Shown: positions 7,189 to 14,937 of the stretch, piece by piece
Layout: every line of letters begins with the position of its first letter
Position numbering within the stretch: the stretch's first letter is position 1
From: Lachnospiraceae bacterium
GTDB lineage: Bacteria; Bacillota; Clostridia; Lachnospirales; Lachnospiraceae
Direction: 5' to 3'
DNA: 38,707 nucleotides
Assembly (NCBI GenBank): GCA_022510605.1
Contig: JAFLTB010000001.1
Span: 1 to 38,707 of the forward strand
Program-made: the position numbers and the translations under genes
The notes under the pieces: model-generated
The model's input: only the letters and a program-made list of their open reading frames with translations
Told to the model about the DNA's origin: nothing
The model's database searches: none

Positions 7189-7806
7189 CTACAAATCCTG
7201 CTTATACATTTTTTTATCAAATTCCGGGTTAAAGTAATAAAAGTTTTGGGAATCCATTTTGGATTTTGTCATTTCCAGTGCTTCGCCAAACCGCTGGAAG
7301 TGAACAATTTCCCTTGCCCGCAAAAATTTCAGGGGCGCCCGTACATCCGGGTCGTCAATGACCCGCAGAAGATTTTCGTATACGGTACGGGCTTTTTGCT
7401 CTGCCGCTAAATCTTCAAACAAATCGGCCATGGCGTCACCCTTGGACTGGAACTCAAGGGAAGTAAAGGGAACGCCGGCTGCCGCCTGGGGCCAGAGACC
7501 GGTGGTGTGGTCAATATAGTAGGCGTCAAAACCAGCGGTTTTTGCCTGCTCCGGTGTCAGGTCCTTGGTCAGCTGATAGACCATAGCGCAGATAATCTCC
7601 ATATGGTTAATTTCCTCGGTGCCAATGTCGGTTAAAAGACCACCGACTTTTTTTACCGGCATGGAATACCGCTGGGCCAGATACCGCATGGAGGCGGAAA
7701 GCTCACCGTCGGGACCGCCGTACTGGCTGATAATCAGCGAGGCGGTTTTCGGACAGGTTTTTTTGATTTTTACAGGGAACTGCAATCGTTTTTCATAACT
7801 CCACAT
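7189..7806 (-). CDS. cotJC: Spore coat protein CotJC (manganese-catalase-like)
   Basis: The 205-residue protein begins MWSYEKRLQFPVKI and matches CotJC, a ferritin-like, manganese-catalase-family component of the spore coat assembled in the mother cell. The helix motif IGTEEINHMEIICAMVYQL carries the expected Glu and Glu-x-x-His metal ligands. A second ligand set is in LRAREIVHFQRFGEAL, with an additional Glu in DLAAEQKARTVYENLL. The start at 7806 is preceded by GGAGG and overlaps the stop codon of the upstream gene by one base (TAATG), indicating translational coupling. An in-frame upstream ATG (7827) is disfavoured because it lacks that arrangement. The transcript is closed by the long hairpin at 7107-7187. 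Confidence 0.92.
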   Translation of the reverse strand: MWSYEKRLQFPVKIKKTCPKTASLIISQYGGPDGELSASMRYLAQRYSMPVKKVGGLLTDIGTEEINHMEIICAMVYQLTKDLTPEQAKTAGFDAYYIDHTTGLWPQAAAGVPFTSLEFQSKGDAMADLFEDLAAEQKARTVYENLLRVIDDPDVRAPLKFLRAREIVHFQRFGEALEMTKSKMDSQNFYYFNPEFDKKMYKQDL

Positions 7807-8273
7807 TAGATTTTTCCTCCTTCCCATGGCATCGGACCTTCGCCCCAGCCATATTCATTTGTTTCAGGAGTGCCGGTAATCATGGAAATCTGTGTCAGCG
7901 GATTGTACTTTTTGGCGTACTCCGCCAGTAAATCCAGCCGTTTTTCCAGTAGTTCCTTAAAGAGAGGCAGACCCTTTGGACAGGTAGGATGGGTATCCAG
8001 ATAGAGGGTCAGGTCGTTGATGGCAAAGCTGATGGTGGAAATTTCTGACATCAGGGCCTCCCGGTCTGCCTGCTCTTTATCAAGGGCGGAAAATTCTGTT
8101 TTCAGGGAACTTTTAATGTCCTCTGCACCATGAAATTCCAGATTTAGACAGGGGAATATGGTTCCCTCTGTCAAGGCTGTCTCAAAGTCATAGGGCTCGC
8201 ACCATTCCTGCATGGGAACAGAAGCCATGGCCAGAGTTTCAGAACAGCCGCATGAGTTGTCGGAAGGGCTCAT
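7806..8273 (-). CDS. Fused spore coat protein CotJA-CotJB
   Basis: This 155-residue protein joins two normally separate coat proteins. Residues 14-48 (LAMASVPMQEW, YDFETALTEGTIFPCLNLEF) match CotJA. Residues 70-128 (LMSEISTISFAINDLTLYLDTHP, then KRLDLLAEYAKKYNPLT) match CotJB, including the YLDTHP signature. A Glu/Lys-rich segment of about 20 residues links them. The start ATG at 8273 follows AAGGAGATGATAGT. In Bacillus and many Clostridia, cotJA, cotJB and cotJC are three genes, and here the first two are one reading frame directly coupled to cotJC. A sigma-E-type mother-cell promoter is expected upstream, but I could not identify one with confidence. Confidence 0.88.
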   Translation of the reverse strand: MSPSDNSCGCSETLAMASVPMQEWCEPYDFETALTEGTIFPCLNLEFHGAEDIKSSLKTEFSALDKEQADREALMSEISTISFAINDLTLYLDTHPTCPKGLPLFKELLEKRLDLLAEYAKKYNPLTQISMITGTPETNEYGWGEGPMPWEGGKI

Positions 8274-8450
8274 ACTATCATCTCCTTATCTTTTTGTTTT
8301 TGTAATTTGCTGCAATATTATTTTTTGTCGATTTGGGAATAATATTCTGACAAGATATTTCCATGATGCAAGCGCTTTTGACATCCACATCATTTCCATT
8401 ACAAATTATTAGAGCTTCCCAAATTTTACATAATATATTAAAATAGATTT

Positions 8451-8481
8451 TGCAACATTTTTTGTGTTATAATCGTTTTAT
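8451..8481 (+). promoter_or_regulatory. Candidate ECF-sigma promoter (TGCAAC-N17-CGTTTTAT)
   Basis: TGCAAC (8451-8456) is followed after 17 bases by CGTTTTAT (8474-8481), the architecture of ECF promoters (TGAAAC/TGCAAC, 16-17 bases, CGT). The same boxes and spacing recur upstream of the second LRR gene at 34639-34669. A TATAAT at 8468-8473 lacks a -35 box at a proper distance. Confidence 0.65.
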
Positions 8482-8545
8482 CTATAGAAAAAACAAAAGG
8501 AGTGTAGTGTGCAAATCACGCAGACGCTCCGGGATGGAGGTTCGT

Positions 8546-9766
8546 ATGAAAAAATTATTGACATTATTAACACTGGGAGCTTGTATGTTTCTCTTTGGTA
8601 CAGTCCATGCGGTGGCGGCAGAGAGCGATGGTGTGAAAATTAATACCAATACGTTTCCGGATGAATTTCTGCAAACCTATGTATTGGAAAATTTTGACAC
8701 GAACAAGGATGGAATTTTGCAGCAGGAAGAAGCAGAAACAGTAACGGCTCTTACGCTCTGGAAATTCAAGAACAAAGATGAGCAGGGCGATGGAGAAGGG
8801 CCGGTAGAGTATCACTATTATACAGAAGACGAATTTACATTTGACTTCAAAGGATTGGAAAACTTTAGCAATTTATCAAATCTTACGATTCGGCTGCATG
8901 GCGGTTCGACGGAAGGGGATGTGGAATATCCGGTTAAGGTCAGCCATTTGAGCAACTTATACCAGCTTAAAAATCTGAAGACGCTGGAAATCAACAAGGC
9001 GGACTTAAAGAGTTTTGACTGCTCGAAATTTCCAAAACTGGAGAAATTAACCCTTACTGACTTTAGTGAGCTTAAAAAACTGGTTTTCAAGGGAAACAAA
9101 AAGTTGAAGAAGCTGGAACTTTGGGACCTGCCAAAGATGGACACATTAGATGTATCTTCTTTAGGAGGCCTGACTTCTCTGACATTGCGGTCAGTAGACG
9201 TCAAGACAATTCAGTTTGGAAAGAAGAACAGCAGTATAAAATCATTGTATGCAGGCAGCAGTTCTACCGCCAGGTATTGCACGAAGCTGAACTCTCTGGA
9301 TTTGAGCAAACTGACGGGATTAAAAAAACTCTATGTCACCAATATGAAAAATTTAAAGAAACTGGATGTATCCCGCAACAGGAATCTTCAATCCATTTAT
9401 TTGGAAAGGTGTAACAAGATTGCAGAAGTAGCACCAACAAAGAACAAAAAACTGACAGAAGTGGATATATGGAATTGCAAGAACCTCAAAACCCTCAACC
9501 TGAGTGCCAACAATAAATTGAACTGGCTGAGACTGGATGGCATGGAAGTGAAGAGCATTCAGCTGAGCAGGAAAAACAAGTTGTCTTTTTTCCGTTATGC
9601 CAACGCTAAGTTAAAGAAATTTGATGTAAAGAATATTAATGCCGGGACGCTGACGGATTTGCAGTTATATGGCAACAAACTGAAAAAAGTAGATGTACGG
9701 AAATATAAAAAACTTGAGAATCTGGAAGTGGATAAGGGCGTCAAGGTAATCGGCCGGAAAAACTGA
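8546..9766 (+). CDS. Secreted leucine-rich-repeat protein with EF-hand-like motif
   Basis: The 406-residue protein starts MKKLLTLLTLGACMFLFGTVHAVAA, a Sec signal peptide cleaved near residue 24-26. The start at 8546 follows GGATGGAGG. The mature N-terminus holds VKINTNTFPDEFLQTYVLENFDTNKDGILQQEE, where Asp51-Glu62 form an EF-hand/dockerin-like calcium loop. From about residue 90 to the end there are repeated L-x-x-L-x-L units (LKNLKTLEINKADLKSF, LTGLKKLYVTNMKNLKKLDVSRN and so on), giving a solenoid. There is no LPxTG or membrane anchor, so the protein is probably released or bound through its basic repeats. It shares its N-terminal layout and promoter with the protein at 34725, which is adjacent to an ECF sigma factor. 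Confidence 0.82.
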   Translation: MKKLLTLLTLGACMFLFGTVHAVAAESDGVKINTNTFPDEFLQTYVLENFDTNKDGILQQEEAETVTALTLWKFKNKDEQGDGEGPVEYHYYTEDEFTFDFKGLENFSNLSNLTIRLHGGSTEGDVEYPVKVSHLSNLYQLKNLKTLEINKADLKSFDCSKFPKLEKLTLTDFSELKKLVFKGNKKLKKLELWDLPKMDTLDVSSLGGLTSLTLRSVDVKTIQFGKKNSSIKSLYAGSSSTARYCTKLNSLDLSKLTGLKKLYVTNMKNLKKLDVSRNRNLQSIYLERCNKIAEVAPTKNKKLTEVDIWNCKNLKTLNLSANNKLNWLRLDGMEVKSIQLSRKNKLSFFRYANAKLKKFDVKNINAGTLTDLQLYGNKLKKVDVRKYKKLENLEVDKGVKVIGRKN

Positions 9767-9815
9767 GTCTCCAACACCAGAGGGAAAAAGCGGAAGTCCC
9801 AAAATGTATTAAAAT

Positions 9816-9844
9816 TTGACATTGGTTTTTATATTATGTATAAT
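9816..9844 (+). promoter_or_regulatory. Consensus sigma-A promoter for the Big2 protein
   Basis: TTGACA (9816-9821) and TATAAT (9839-9844) are perfect matches with a 17-base spacer. Confidence 0.85.
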
Positions 9845-9854
9845 AGAACAGTCG

Positions 9855-9876
9855 ATACATAACGAATGTTATGTAT
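9855..9876 (+). promoter_or_regulatory. 9-bp perfect inverted repeat at the predicted transcript 5' end
   Basis: ATACATAAC (9855-9863), GAAT and GTTATGTAT (9868-9876) form a perfect dyad starting a few bases after the predicted +1. It could be a repressor operator or a 5' stem-loop that stabilises the mRNA. Confidence 0.5.
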
Positions 9877-9899
9877 AAATATTTATAAGGAGGACAAAT

Positions 9900-11954
9900 A
9901 TGAAAACCAAAACAATGCAAAGAGGAATGAAACTTGTTTTTTCCCTGATTATGGTATTTGCCCTTACTGTCACGATGACAGCAGCGGCTCCATCGGTTTC
10001 TCAGGCGAAAAAAAGCAGCAAAACGGCGAAAAAGGCCAAAAAGCTGAAAATGAAAAAGAAAAAGGTTACGATTACCGTGGGACAAAAAAAGACGCTGAAG
10101 CTGACAGTCTCGCCTAAAAAGGCAGCAGTCAAATGGTCTTCCGACAAAAAGAAGATTGCTTCTGTCTCCAAAAAAGGTGTAGTAACAGGAAAGAAAGCAG
10201 GAAAGGCTACGATTACTGCAAAGTCCGGAAAGAAAAAGGCTACCTGCAAGGTAACGGTAAAGGATAAAACGGCGGCACCGACACCATCGGCGCCACAATC
10301 TGTGAAATACAATCTTTCTTCTGTTCAGGTGCTGGGCAGCAGAAGTCTGCGTGTCACCCTGGATCGTGCCTATGCCCTGACGGTATCCGATTTTGTGGTC
10401 AAGGTAAAGCAGGATGGAAAAGGCGCTTACAATAAAACCTTGAAGGTTGCCAGTGCAACAAACTCCGGAAACCGGATTTATGAACTGGCACTTGATACAG
10501 AGGAGTCCTCAAATGAAATCAACAGCAATACCTGGGTCTCCGTTACGATAAGCAAACTCAATGGAGTAGCCTCCGGAGAAGTTTTTTATTATGGCGTGAA
10601 CGCATCTCCGGGAAATATTTATATAGCCGGTACGGTAGATGAAGAAAGCAGCACGAACGTATGGTTTGATGAGTGGGCAAGAGGATATTGCACCTATCAG
10701 GTGTCGGGACTGCCAGCCGGCTATAAAACCGTTGAGTATTCATGGGGACTTAAAATTATAGGAGCTTCCAAAACACCATTAAATGGTGCCTGTACCACCA
10801 TTACTGCTAAGGATGAACTGGGCAAAAGTTTTACCAGACAGGTATATTTTTACATCGGAAGCAGCAGCCAGCTTGTAACATATGCCACAAAGGAAAACAA
10901 AACCGTACTTTCCGGGGATGGAGAGGATGAGAGTATTAATACATTTACACATGGAGGGACCGGAGAATATACTTATAGTCTGACATCCCCGAATAACGAG
11001 TCTCTGTATATCTATACGGAAGATGGGACAATTAGGGTAAAAGATGACATTGCTCCGGGCAACTACCAGATACAATATCGTGTTACGGATTCTGAAAATC
11101 ACAGTGTAGATGGTACCTTTACGCTGAAGGTTCTGCGTGCAGTAAAAATTTCCGGTTCAGTGCGCGCAGCGGATGGTACTGCCATGACTATTAGCCCGCG
11201 TTTTCAATTAGAGAATGACGCTGCAAATGAGTATTATAATGAAGTTTTTTATGGCTATTTTAGTCAGGCGGGGGTATATGAAGCCTATGTAGCACCTTCC
11301 AGTCAGTATATGGCGTATTTCCCTCTTGGAGATGAGAGGCAGTATTTCTATGGTATTTCGGTAGAAACGACGGATAAGACTTTGGATTTTTCACTCCCTC
11401 TCTATAAGATTACCCTGTCTGCCGAAGGAGCAAATTTGTCCGAGGAATACTGGTTTGACAAATTCGGCAATGAAGTCGGCGAGGGCTCTGTTTTATATCT
11501 GAAGAAGGGGAACTATAGTATTTCAAACAGTACCGGCTGGCGGACTCCATTCTATGAGAGAAGTGCTTCCTTTACGGTTAGCAAAAGCGGCGAAGTGACC
11601 CTGACATCCACGCCTAAGGTGCCGATTGCCGGTTCCCTGAATGTTGGCACCACAACTGTTACTCTGGAGGCAGATACCGAGACATGGTATACCTTTACCC
11701 CGCCATCGGATGACAATTACACCTTTACATCATCGGATATAGATGCTTATGTGAGTGCGGGGATATATGAGAGTGGGGATATGAATTGGGAGATGCAGAG
11801 CGCAGAGAATGATTATTCTGACAGTGCGGTCCCACTTACTTTTACCAGATGGGGTATGAGCGATTGGACTTATTTTATAAAATTCAATTGTTCCGAGAAC
11901 AAAACCTTTACTATTACCGTGAAGAAAGAAGAGTCGGATGATTTTATGGGATAA
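9900..11954 (+). CDS. Secreted Big2 (bacterial Ig-like) domain protein
   Basis: This 684-residue protein begins with a signal peptide (MKLVFSLIMVFALTVTMTAAAPSVSQA, after a basic leader). A very Lys-rich segment (KKSSKTAKKAKKLKMKKKK) follows, then a Big2 domain at about residues 50-121, recognisable from VTITVGQKKTLKLTV, VKWSSDKKKIASVSKKGVVTGKKAGKATITAKS and CKVTVKD. The long remainder contains several beta-sandwich-like segments and ends in a region like bacterial pre-peptidase C-terminal domains (AGSLNVGTTTVTLEADTETWYTFTPPSDDNYTF), closing EESDDFMG. No cell-wall sorting signal is present. The ribosome site is AAGGAGGAC. It is monocistronic, with a strong promoter and a terminator. A role in adhesion or envelope architecture is inference. 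Confidence 0.82.
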   Translation: MKTKTMQRGMKLVFSLIMVFALTVTMTAAAPSVSQAKKSSKTAKKAKKLKMKKKKVTITVGQKKTLKLTVSPKKAAVKWSSDKKKIASVSKKGVVTGKKAGKATITAKSGKKKATCKVTVKDKTAAPTPSAPQSVKYNLSSVQVLGSRSLRVTLDRAYALTVSDFVVKVKQDGKGAYNKTLKVASATNSGNRIYELALDTEESSNEINSNTWVSVTISKLNGVASGEVFYYGVNASPGNIYIAGTVDEESSTNVWFDEWARGYCTYQVSGLPAGYKTVEYSWGLKIIGASKTPLNGACTTITAKDELGKSFTRQVYFYIGSSSQLVTYATKENKTVLSGDGEDESINTFTHGGTGEYTYSLTSPNNESLYIYTEDGTIRVKDDIAPGNYQIQYRVTDSENHSVDGTFTLKVLRAVKISGSVRAADGTAMTISPRFQLENDAANEYYNEVFYGYFSQAGVYEAYVAPSSQYMAYFPLGDERQYFYGISVETTDKTLDFSLPLYKITLSAEGANLSEEYWFDKFGNEVGEGSVLYLKKGNYSISNSTGWRTPFYERSASFTVSKSGEVTLTSTPKVPIAGSLNVGTTTVTLEADTETWYTFTPPSDDNYTFTSSDIDAYVSAGIYESGDMNWEMQSAENDYSDSAVPLTFTRWGMSDWTYFIKFNCSENKTFTITVKKEESDDFMG

Positions 11955-11973
11955 GAAAAGTCCTGACAAAAGG

Positions 11974-12008
11974 AGGGAACCTCGACCGGTTGGCGGGGTT
12001 CCCTTTTT
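11974..12008 (+). terminator. Rho-independent terminator after the Big2 gene
   Basis: AGGGAACC (11974-11981) pairs with GGTTCCCT (11997-12004), followed by TTTTT. Confidence 0.85.
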
Positions 12009-12062
12009 ATCTTGTGGGAGACGCATCGTCTCCTCGGAAAAATAAAGAAATAGAAAAGTAAT

Positions 12063-12091
12063 TTGACGGCATAGAGGAAACTATATATAAT
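12063..12091 (+). promoter_or_regulatory. Sigma-A promoter for the TetR regulator
   Basis: TTGACG (12063-12068) and TATAAT (12086-12091) are spaced by 17 bases. Confidence 0.75.
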
Positions 12092-12160
12092 AACAGTAAG
12101 ATTTCGATAACAAAGTAGAAAAAACAGCATTATAAATGATATTCAGAGAAGGGAAACAAT

Positions 12161-12724
12161 ATGCCGCCTAAAGTTCGTGTGTCCAAAGATAAAATAATCG
12201 AAAAAGCGGTGGGGATTGTACAAAATAAGGGGCTGGAAGGATTAAATGCCCGAAGTCTTGCGAAGGAGCTGAATTGTTCTGTTCAACCGGTCTTCCGTGC
12301 CTTTTCTTCCATGGAGGAGCTAAAAGAAGCAGTTTTTAGAAAAATAGCGGAATATTATCAAAACTATTTACGGGAGTCTATTTCTTTAGAGGATGGACTG
12401 GTAGGACTGGAAATGGCGTATATTCGCTTTGCCAGAGAGGAAAAACATTTTTTTCGGCTTTTGTATATGTCGGAGCGACAGGGTATAAAGGAAATGGGAG
12501 AATTTACTTCCGTGGGAATTAATAAAGAAATTATAGATGCCATGGCGGCCATGACAGGACTAACGCAGGAAAAGGCAACAAAGCTTTATCTGGGCGTCCT
12601 TTATACTGCTCATGGAATTGCCTCCATGCTGGCTACCAATTCCTATGATTTTCAGGATGAGGAAATCCGGGAAATTATGGAAAATGTATTTGACGGTTTG
12701 TGTATGAAGTTAAAAAAGGACTGA
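12161..12724 (+). CDS. TetR/AcrR family transcriptional regulator
   Basis: The 187-residue protein has an N-terminal helix-turn-helix (KDKIIEKAVGIVQNKGLEGLNARSLAKELNCSVQPVFRAFSSMEELKEAVFRKI, residues about 9-62) typical of TetR repressors. The all-helical C-terminal ligand and dimerisation domain (residues 70-187) resembles the WHG/TetR_C_33-like group. It would bind an operator as a dimer and release it on binding a small molecule. No transporter or enzyme gene lies divergently next to it, so its targets are not obvious from context. A 24-bp perfect palindrome begins 17 bases after its stop codon and is a possible operator. The start follows AGAAGGGAAAC. Confidence 0.87.
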   Translation: MPPKVRVSKDKIIEKAVGIVQNKGLEGLNARSLAKELNCSVQPVFRAFSSMEELKEAVFRKIAEYYQNYLRESISLEDGLVGLEMAYIRFAREEKHFFRLLYMSERQGIKEMGEFTSVGINKEIIDAMAAMTGLTQEKATKLYLGVLYTAHGIASMLATNSYDFQDEEIREIMENVFDGLCMKLKKD

Positions 12725-12740
12725 ATTGGTATCGTTATGC

Positions 12741-12764
12741 TAGCACGATGGCGCCATCGTGCTA
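12741..12764. repeat. 24-bp perfect palindrome
   Basis: The half-site TAGCACGATGGC (12741-12752) is followed directly by its exact complement (12753-12764). Flanking GTATCGTT (12729-12736) and AATGATAC (12765-12772) extend the pairing after a 4-base bulge. There is no T-run on either side, so it does not look like a standard terminator. An operator or cruciform-forming site is possible. Confidence 0.6.
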
Positions 12765-12832
12765 AATGATACAGTAAAAGGAAAGAGATTTCATCATTCA
12801 GAAGGTTGGAGTAAAGATTCAGGAAAAAATCA

Positions 12833-12862
12833 TTGACAGAAAGAAATACCCTGTGCTACAAT
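12833..12862 (+). promoter_or_regulatory. Promoter of the T-box/aspS2-gatCAB operon
   Basis: TTGACA (12833-12838) and an extended TGCTACAAT (-10 at 12857-12862) are separated by 18 bases. Confidence 0.75.
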
Positions 12863-12869
12863 GTTAGGC

Positions 12870-13145
12870 AAAGCGATGAAGGAAACGAATGCTTATGCAG
12901 TGACCTCACGACAGGGAGAGACGCCGCCGACTGAAAGCGTCTTGCGGAAGCGGTAAGCAGGAGAACATTCCGGAGCTGACAGACTGAATCTTTTGTAGGC
13001 CTGTCCGGTGAACACCGTTATATGTGAAATGAGAGGAGATACAAAGGGGTATCTCAACGCGGGTGGTACCGCGGGTTTATTATTATATTTTATATGGAAT
13101 TTTCCCGTCCCAGGATAAGCAGGAATGCTTTTTCTGGGACGTTCT
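12870..13145 (+). promoter_or_regulatory. T-box riboswitch leader (predicted Asn, possibly Asn/Glu)
   Basis: The leader carries Stem I elements (GCGATGAAGGAAACGA near 12873, AGGGAGAGACGCCG near 12914) and the T-box core AACGCGGGTGGTACCGCGGG (13056-13075), which pairs with the uncharged tRNA acceptor end. In the position where T-boxes hold the specifier, GGAGAACATTCCGGAG contains AAC at 12964-12966, an Asn codon. The overlapping GAA at 12963-12965 is a Glu codon. A CGTCCCAG/CTGGGACG stem (13106-13113/13134-13141) is the likely terminator arm, although its T-run lies within the loop. The leader would raise expression of the tRNA-Asn/Gln amidation operon when charged tRNA is low. The specifier assignment is from motif position, not from folding. 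Confidence 0.88.
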
Positions 13146-13251
13146 GCGTTCAGCGGCACCCGCCGTGGTGATTTGCGCCGAAGGCACAAAGAATTGACTT
13201 GTCGTGACGACGGAGGCTTACCGCCATGACAAAGGAAATGGAGGAATCGAT

Positions 13252-14583
13252 ATGGATTTTTTGACAGGAAAGACAGAGAAGAAAACACTTGGCATTACAG
13301 ACCTTCTGGCAGGGGATTATGAGGGGAAAGAGGTTTCCCTGCGTGGAGCCATCCACAGGATTCGGGATATGGGAGAGGTGGCCTTTATTATTCTGCGGAA
13401 AAGAGAAGGACTGGTGCAGACGGTATATGAAGAGGGGGCTGTGGCGCTGGCGTTAAAGGAACTGTGCGAAGAGGCAGCCGTAGAGGTGTGCGGTACCGTA
13501 GTAAAGGAGGAGCGGGCGCCTCATGGGTTTGAAATACGGTTACAGGAAGTCAAAATTCTTTCCCGCCCTTCCGAGCCCATGCCCATTGCCATAAACAAAT
13601 GGAAGATGAATACCTCCCTGGAGACCAAACTGGATTTGCGTCCGCTGTCTCTGCGCAACGTAAGGGAGCGTGCGAAATTCCGCATTCAGGAGGGCATTGT
13701 CCGGAGCTTCCGTGATTTTCTTCATGAAAATGGTTTTACGGAAATCCATACCCCAAAAATTGGAGCCAGAGGCGCCGAAGGCGGCGCCAACCTGTTTCGG
13801 CTGGAGTATTTTCACAAGCACGCCGTGCTGGCACAGAGCCCGCAGTTTTACAAGCAGATGATGGTGGGAGTATTTGACCGGGTGTTTGAGGCGGCTCCGG
13901 TATTCCGGGCCGAGAAGCACAATACGAAACGCCACCTGAACGAATATACCTCGCTGGATTTTGAGATGGGTTATATTGACAGTTTTCAGGACGTTATGGA
14001 AATGGAGACAGGATTTTTGCAGTACATGATAAAGCTTTTGGAACAGGAATATGCGGGAGAACGGGAGATGTTAGGCGTGACCCTGCCGAAGGCGGAGCAA
14101 ATCCCCCAGGTTCGTTTTGATGAGGCTAAGGAACTGGTGGCGGAAAAGTACAACCGGAAAATCCGTAACCCCCACGATTTGGAACCGGAGGAGGAAGCGC
14201 TGATTGGGCAGTACTTTAAGGAGGAGATGGATGCGGATTTCGTATTTGTCACCCACTACCCATCGAAGAAACGACCCTTTTATGCTATGGATGACCCGGC
14301 GGATGAATCCGTCACCTTAAGCTTTGACTTACTGTTTCATGGACTGGAAATTACCACAGGCGGCCAGCGTATCCACGATTACCAGACCCTGGTGAATAAA
14401 CTGGAGGCCCGGGGAATGAATGATGAGGGAATGGAGCAGTATATGATGATTTTCAAACACGGCATGCCGCCTCATGGCGGACTGGGAATCGGCTTGGAGC
14501 GTCTGACGATGAAACTGTTAGGCGAGGAAAACGTTCGGGAGACCACATTGTTCCCAAGAGATTTAAGCCGTCTGGAACCGTAA
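13252..14583 (+). CDS. aspS: Aspartyl-tRNA synthetase, archaeal-type, probably non-discriminating (aspS2)
   Basis: The 443-residue enzyme is the short archaeal/eukaryotic AspRS type: it has an OB-fold anticodon domain (about 1-110) and a class II catalytic core but lacks the bacterial GAD insertion. Class II motifs are visible: motif 1 around [10 protein letters not shown], motif 2 [23 protein letters not shown], and motif 3 [15 protein letters not shown]. It charges tRNA-Asp and, if non-discriminating, mischarges tRNA-Asn with Asp for amidation by GatCAB, whose genes follow directly. A His (GAIHRIRD) appears where discriminating archaeal enzymes usually have Trp, consistent with relaxed specificity. 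The start at 13252 has GGAGG seven bases upstream. An in-frame GTG at 13204 is less likely. Confidence 0.92.
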   Translation: MDFLTGKTEKKTLGITDLLAGDYEGKEVSLRGAIHRIRDMGEVAFIILRKREGLVQTVYEEGAVALALKELCEEAAVEVCGTVVKEERAPHGFEIRLQEVKILSRPSEPMPIAINKWKMNTSLETKLDLRPLSLRNVRERAKFRIQEGIVRSFRDFLHENGFTEIHTPKIGARGAEGGANLFRLEYFHKHAVLAQSPQFYKQMMVGVFDRVFEAAPVFRAEKHNTKRHLNEYTSLDFEMGYIDSFQDVMEMETGFLQYMIKLLEQEYAGEREMLGVTLPKAEQIPQVRFDEAKELVAEKYNRKIRNPHDLEPEEEALIGQYFKEEMDADFVFVTHYPSKKRPFYAMDDPADESVTLSFDLLFHGLEITTGGQRIHDYQTLVNKLEARGMNDEGMEQYMMIFKHGMPPHGGLGIGLERLTMKLLGEENVRETTLFPRDLSRLEP

Positions 14584-14611
14584 GAGCAAAAAAGAAAGGG
14601 AGGCAGAAAAC

Positions 14612-14905
14612 ATGGCAAACATAATATCGGATGAAACCATCGAGTACGTAGGTATTTTAGCAAAACTGGAGTTGTCTGACGAAGAAAAGGAGCAGGCCAA
14701 AAAAGATATGGGCAGCATGCTGGACTATATTGATAAGTTAAACGAACTGGATACGGAGGGTGTGGAACCGATGTCCCATGTGTTCCCGGTAAATAATGTG
14801 TTCCGGGAAGATGAGGTGACAAACGGGGACGACAGGGAGAATATGCTGGCAAACGCCCCGCAGAAAAAAGAGGGAACTTATATGGTGCCAAAAACATTTG
14901 CGTAA
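14612..14905 (+). CDS. gatC: Asp/Glu-tRNA amidotransferase subunit C
   Basis: This 97-residue subunit wraps around GatA and GatB and stabilises the amidotransferase that converts Asp-tRNA-Asn and/or Glu-tRNA-Gln into the amidated forms. The family pattern is clear: [54 protein letters not shown], then NVFREDEV and a C-terminal [10 protein letters not shown]. It follows aspS2 by 28 bases with a GGGAGG site, and gatA follows after 32 bases. Placement after a non-discriminating AspRS indicates that asparaginyl-tRNA formation is one use. Confidence 0.95.
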   Translation: MANIISDETIEYVGILAKLELSDEEKEQAKKDMGSMLDYIDKLNELDTEGVEPMSHVFPVNNVFREDEVTNGDDRENMLANAPQKKEGTYMVPKTFA

Positions 14906-14937
14906 TGTAAAGGTATGCGCTGGAATGGAGGATGACA

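Noticed and set aside
8450-8545. N-terminal extension MQHFL..NRFI shared by the frames at 8450 and 34638
   Set aside because: Both begin at a TTG lying inside the TTGCAACATTTT box with no ribosome site, and downstream ATG codons have good ribosome sites and signal peptides. The similarity is better explained by shared promoter boxes, and the third promoter (34028) has no such frame.
12741-12764. Palindrome as terminator for tetR
   Set aside because: There is no T-run on either side. It is listed as a palindrome with an unknown role instead.
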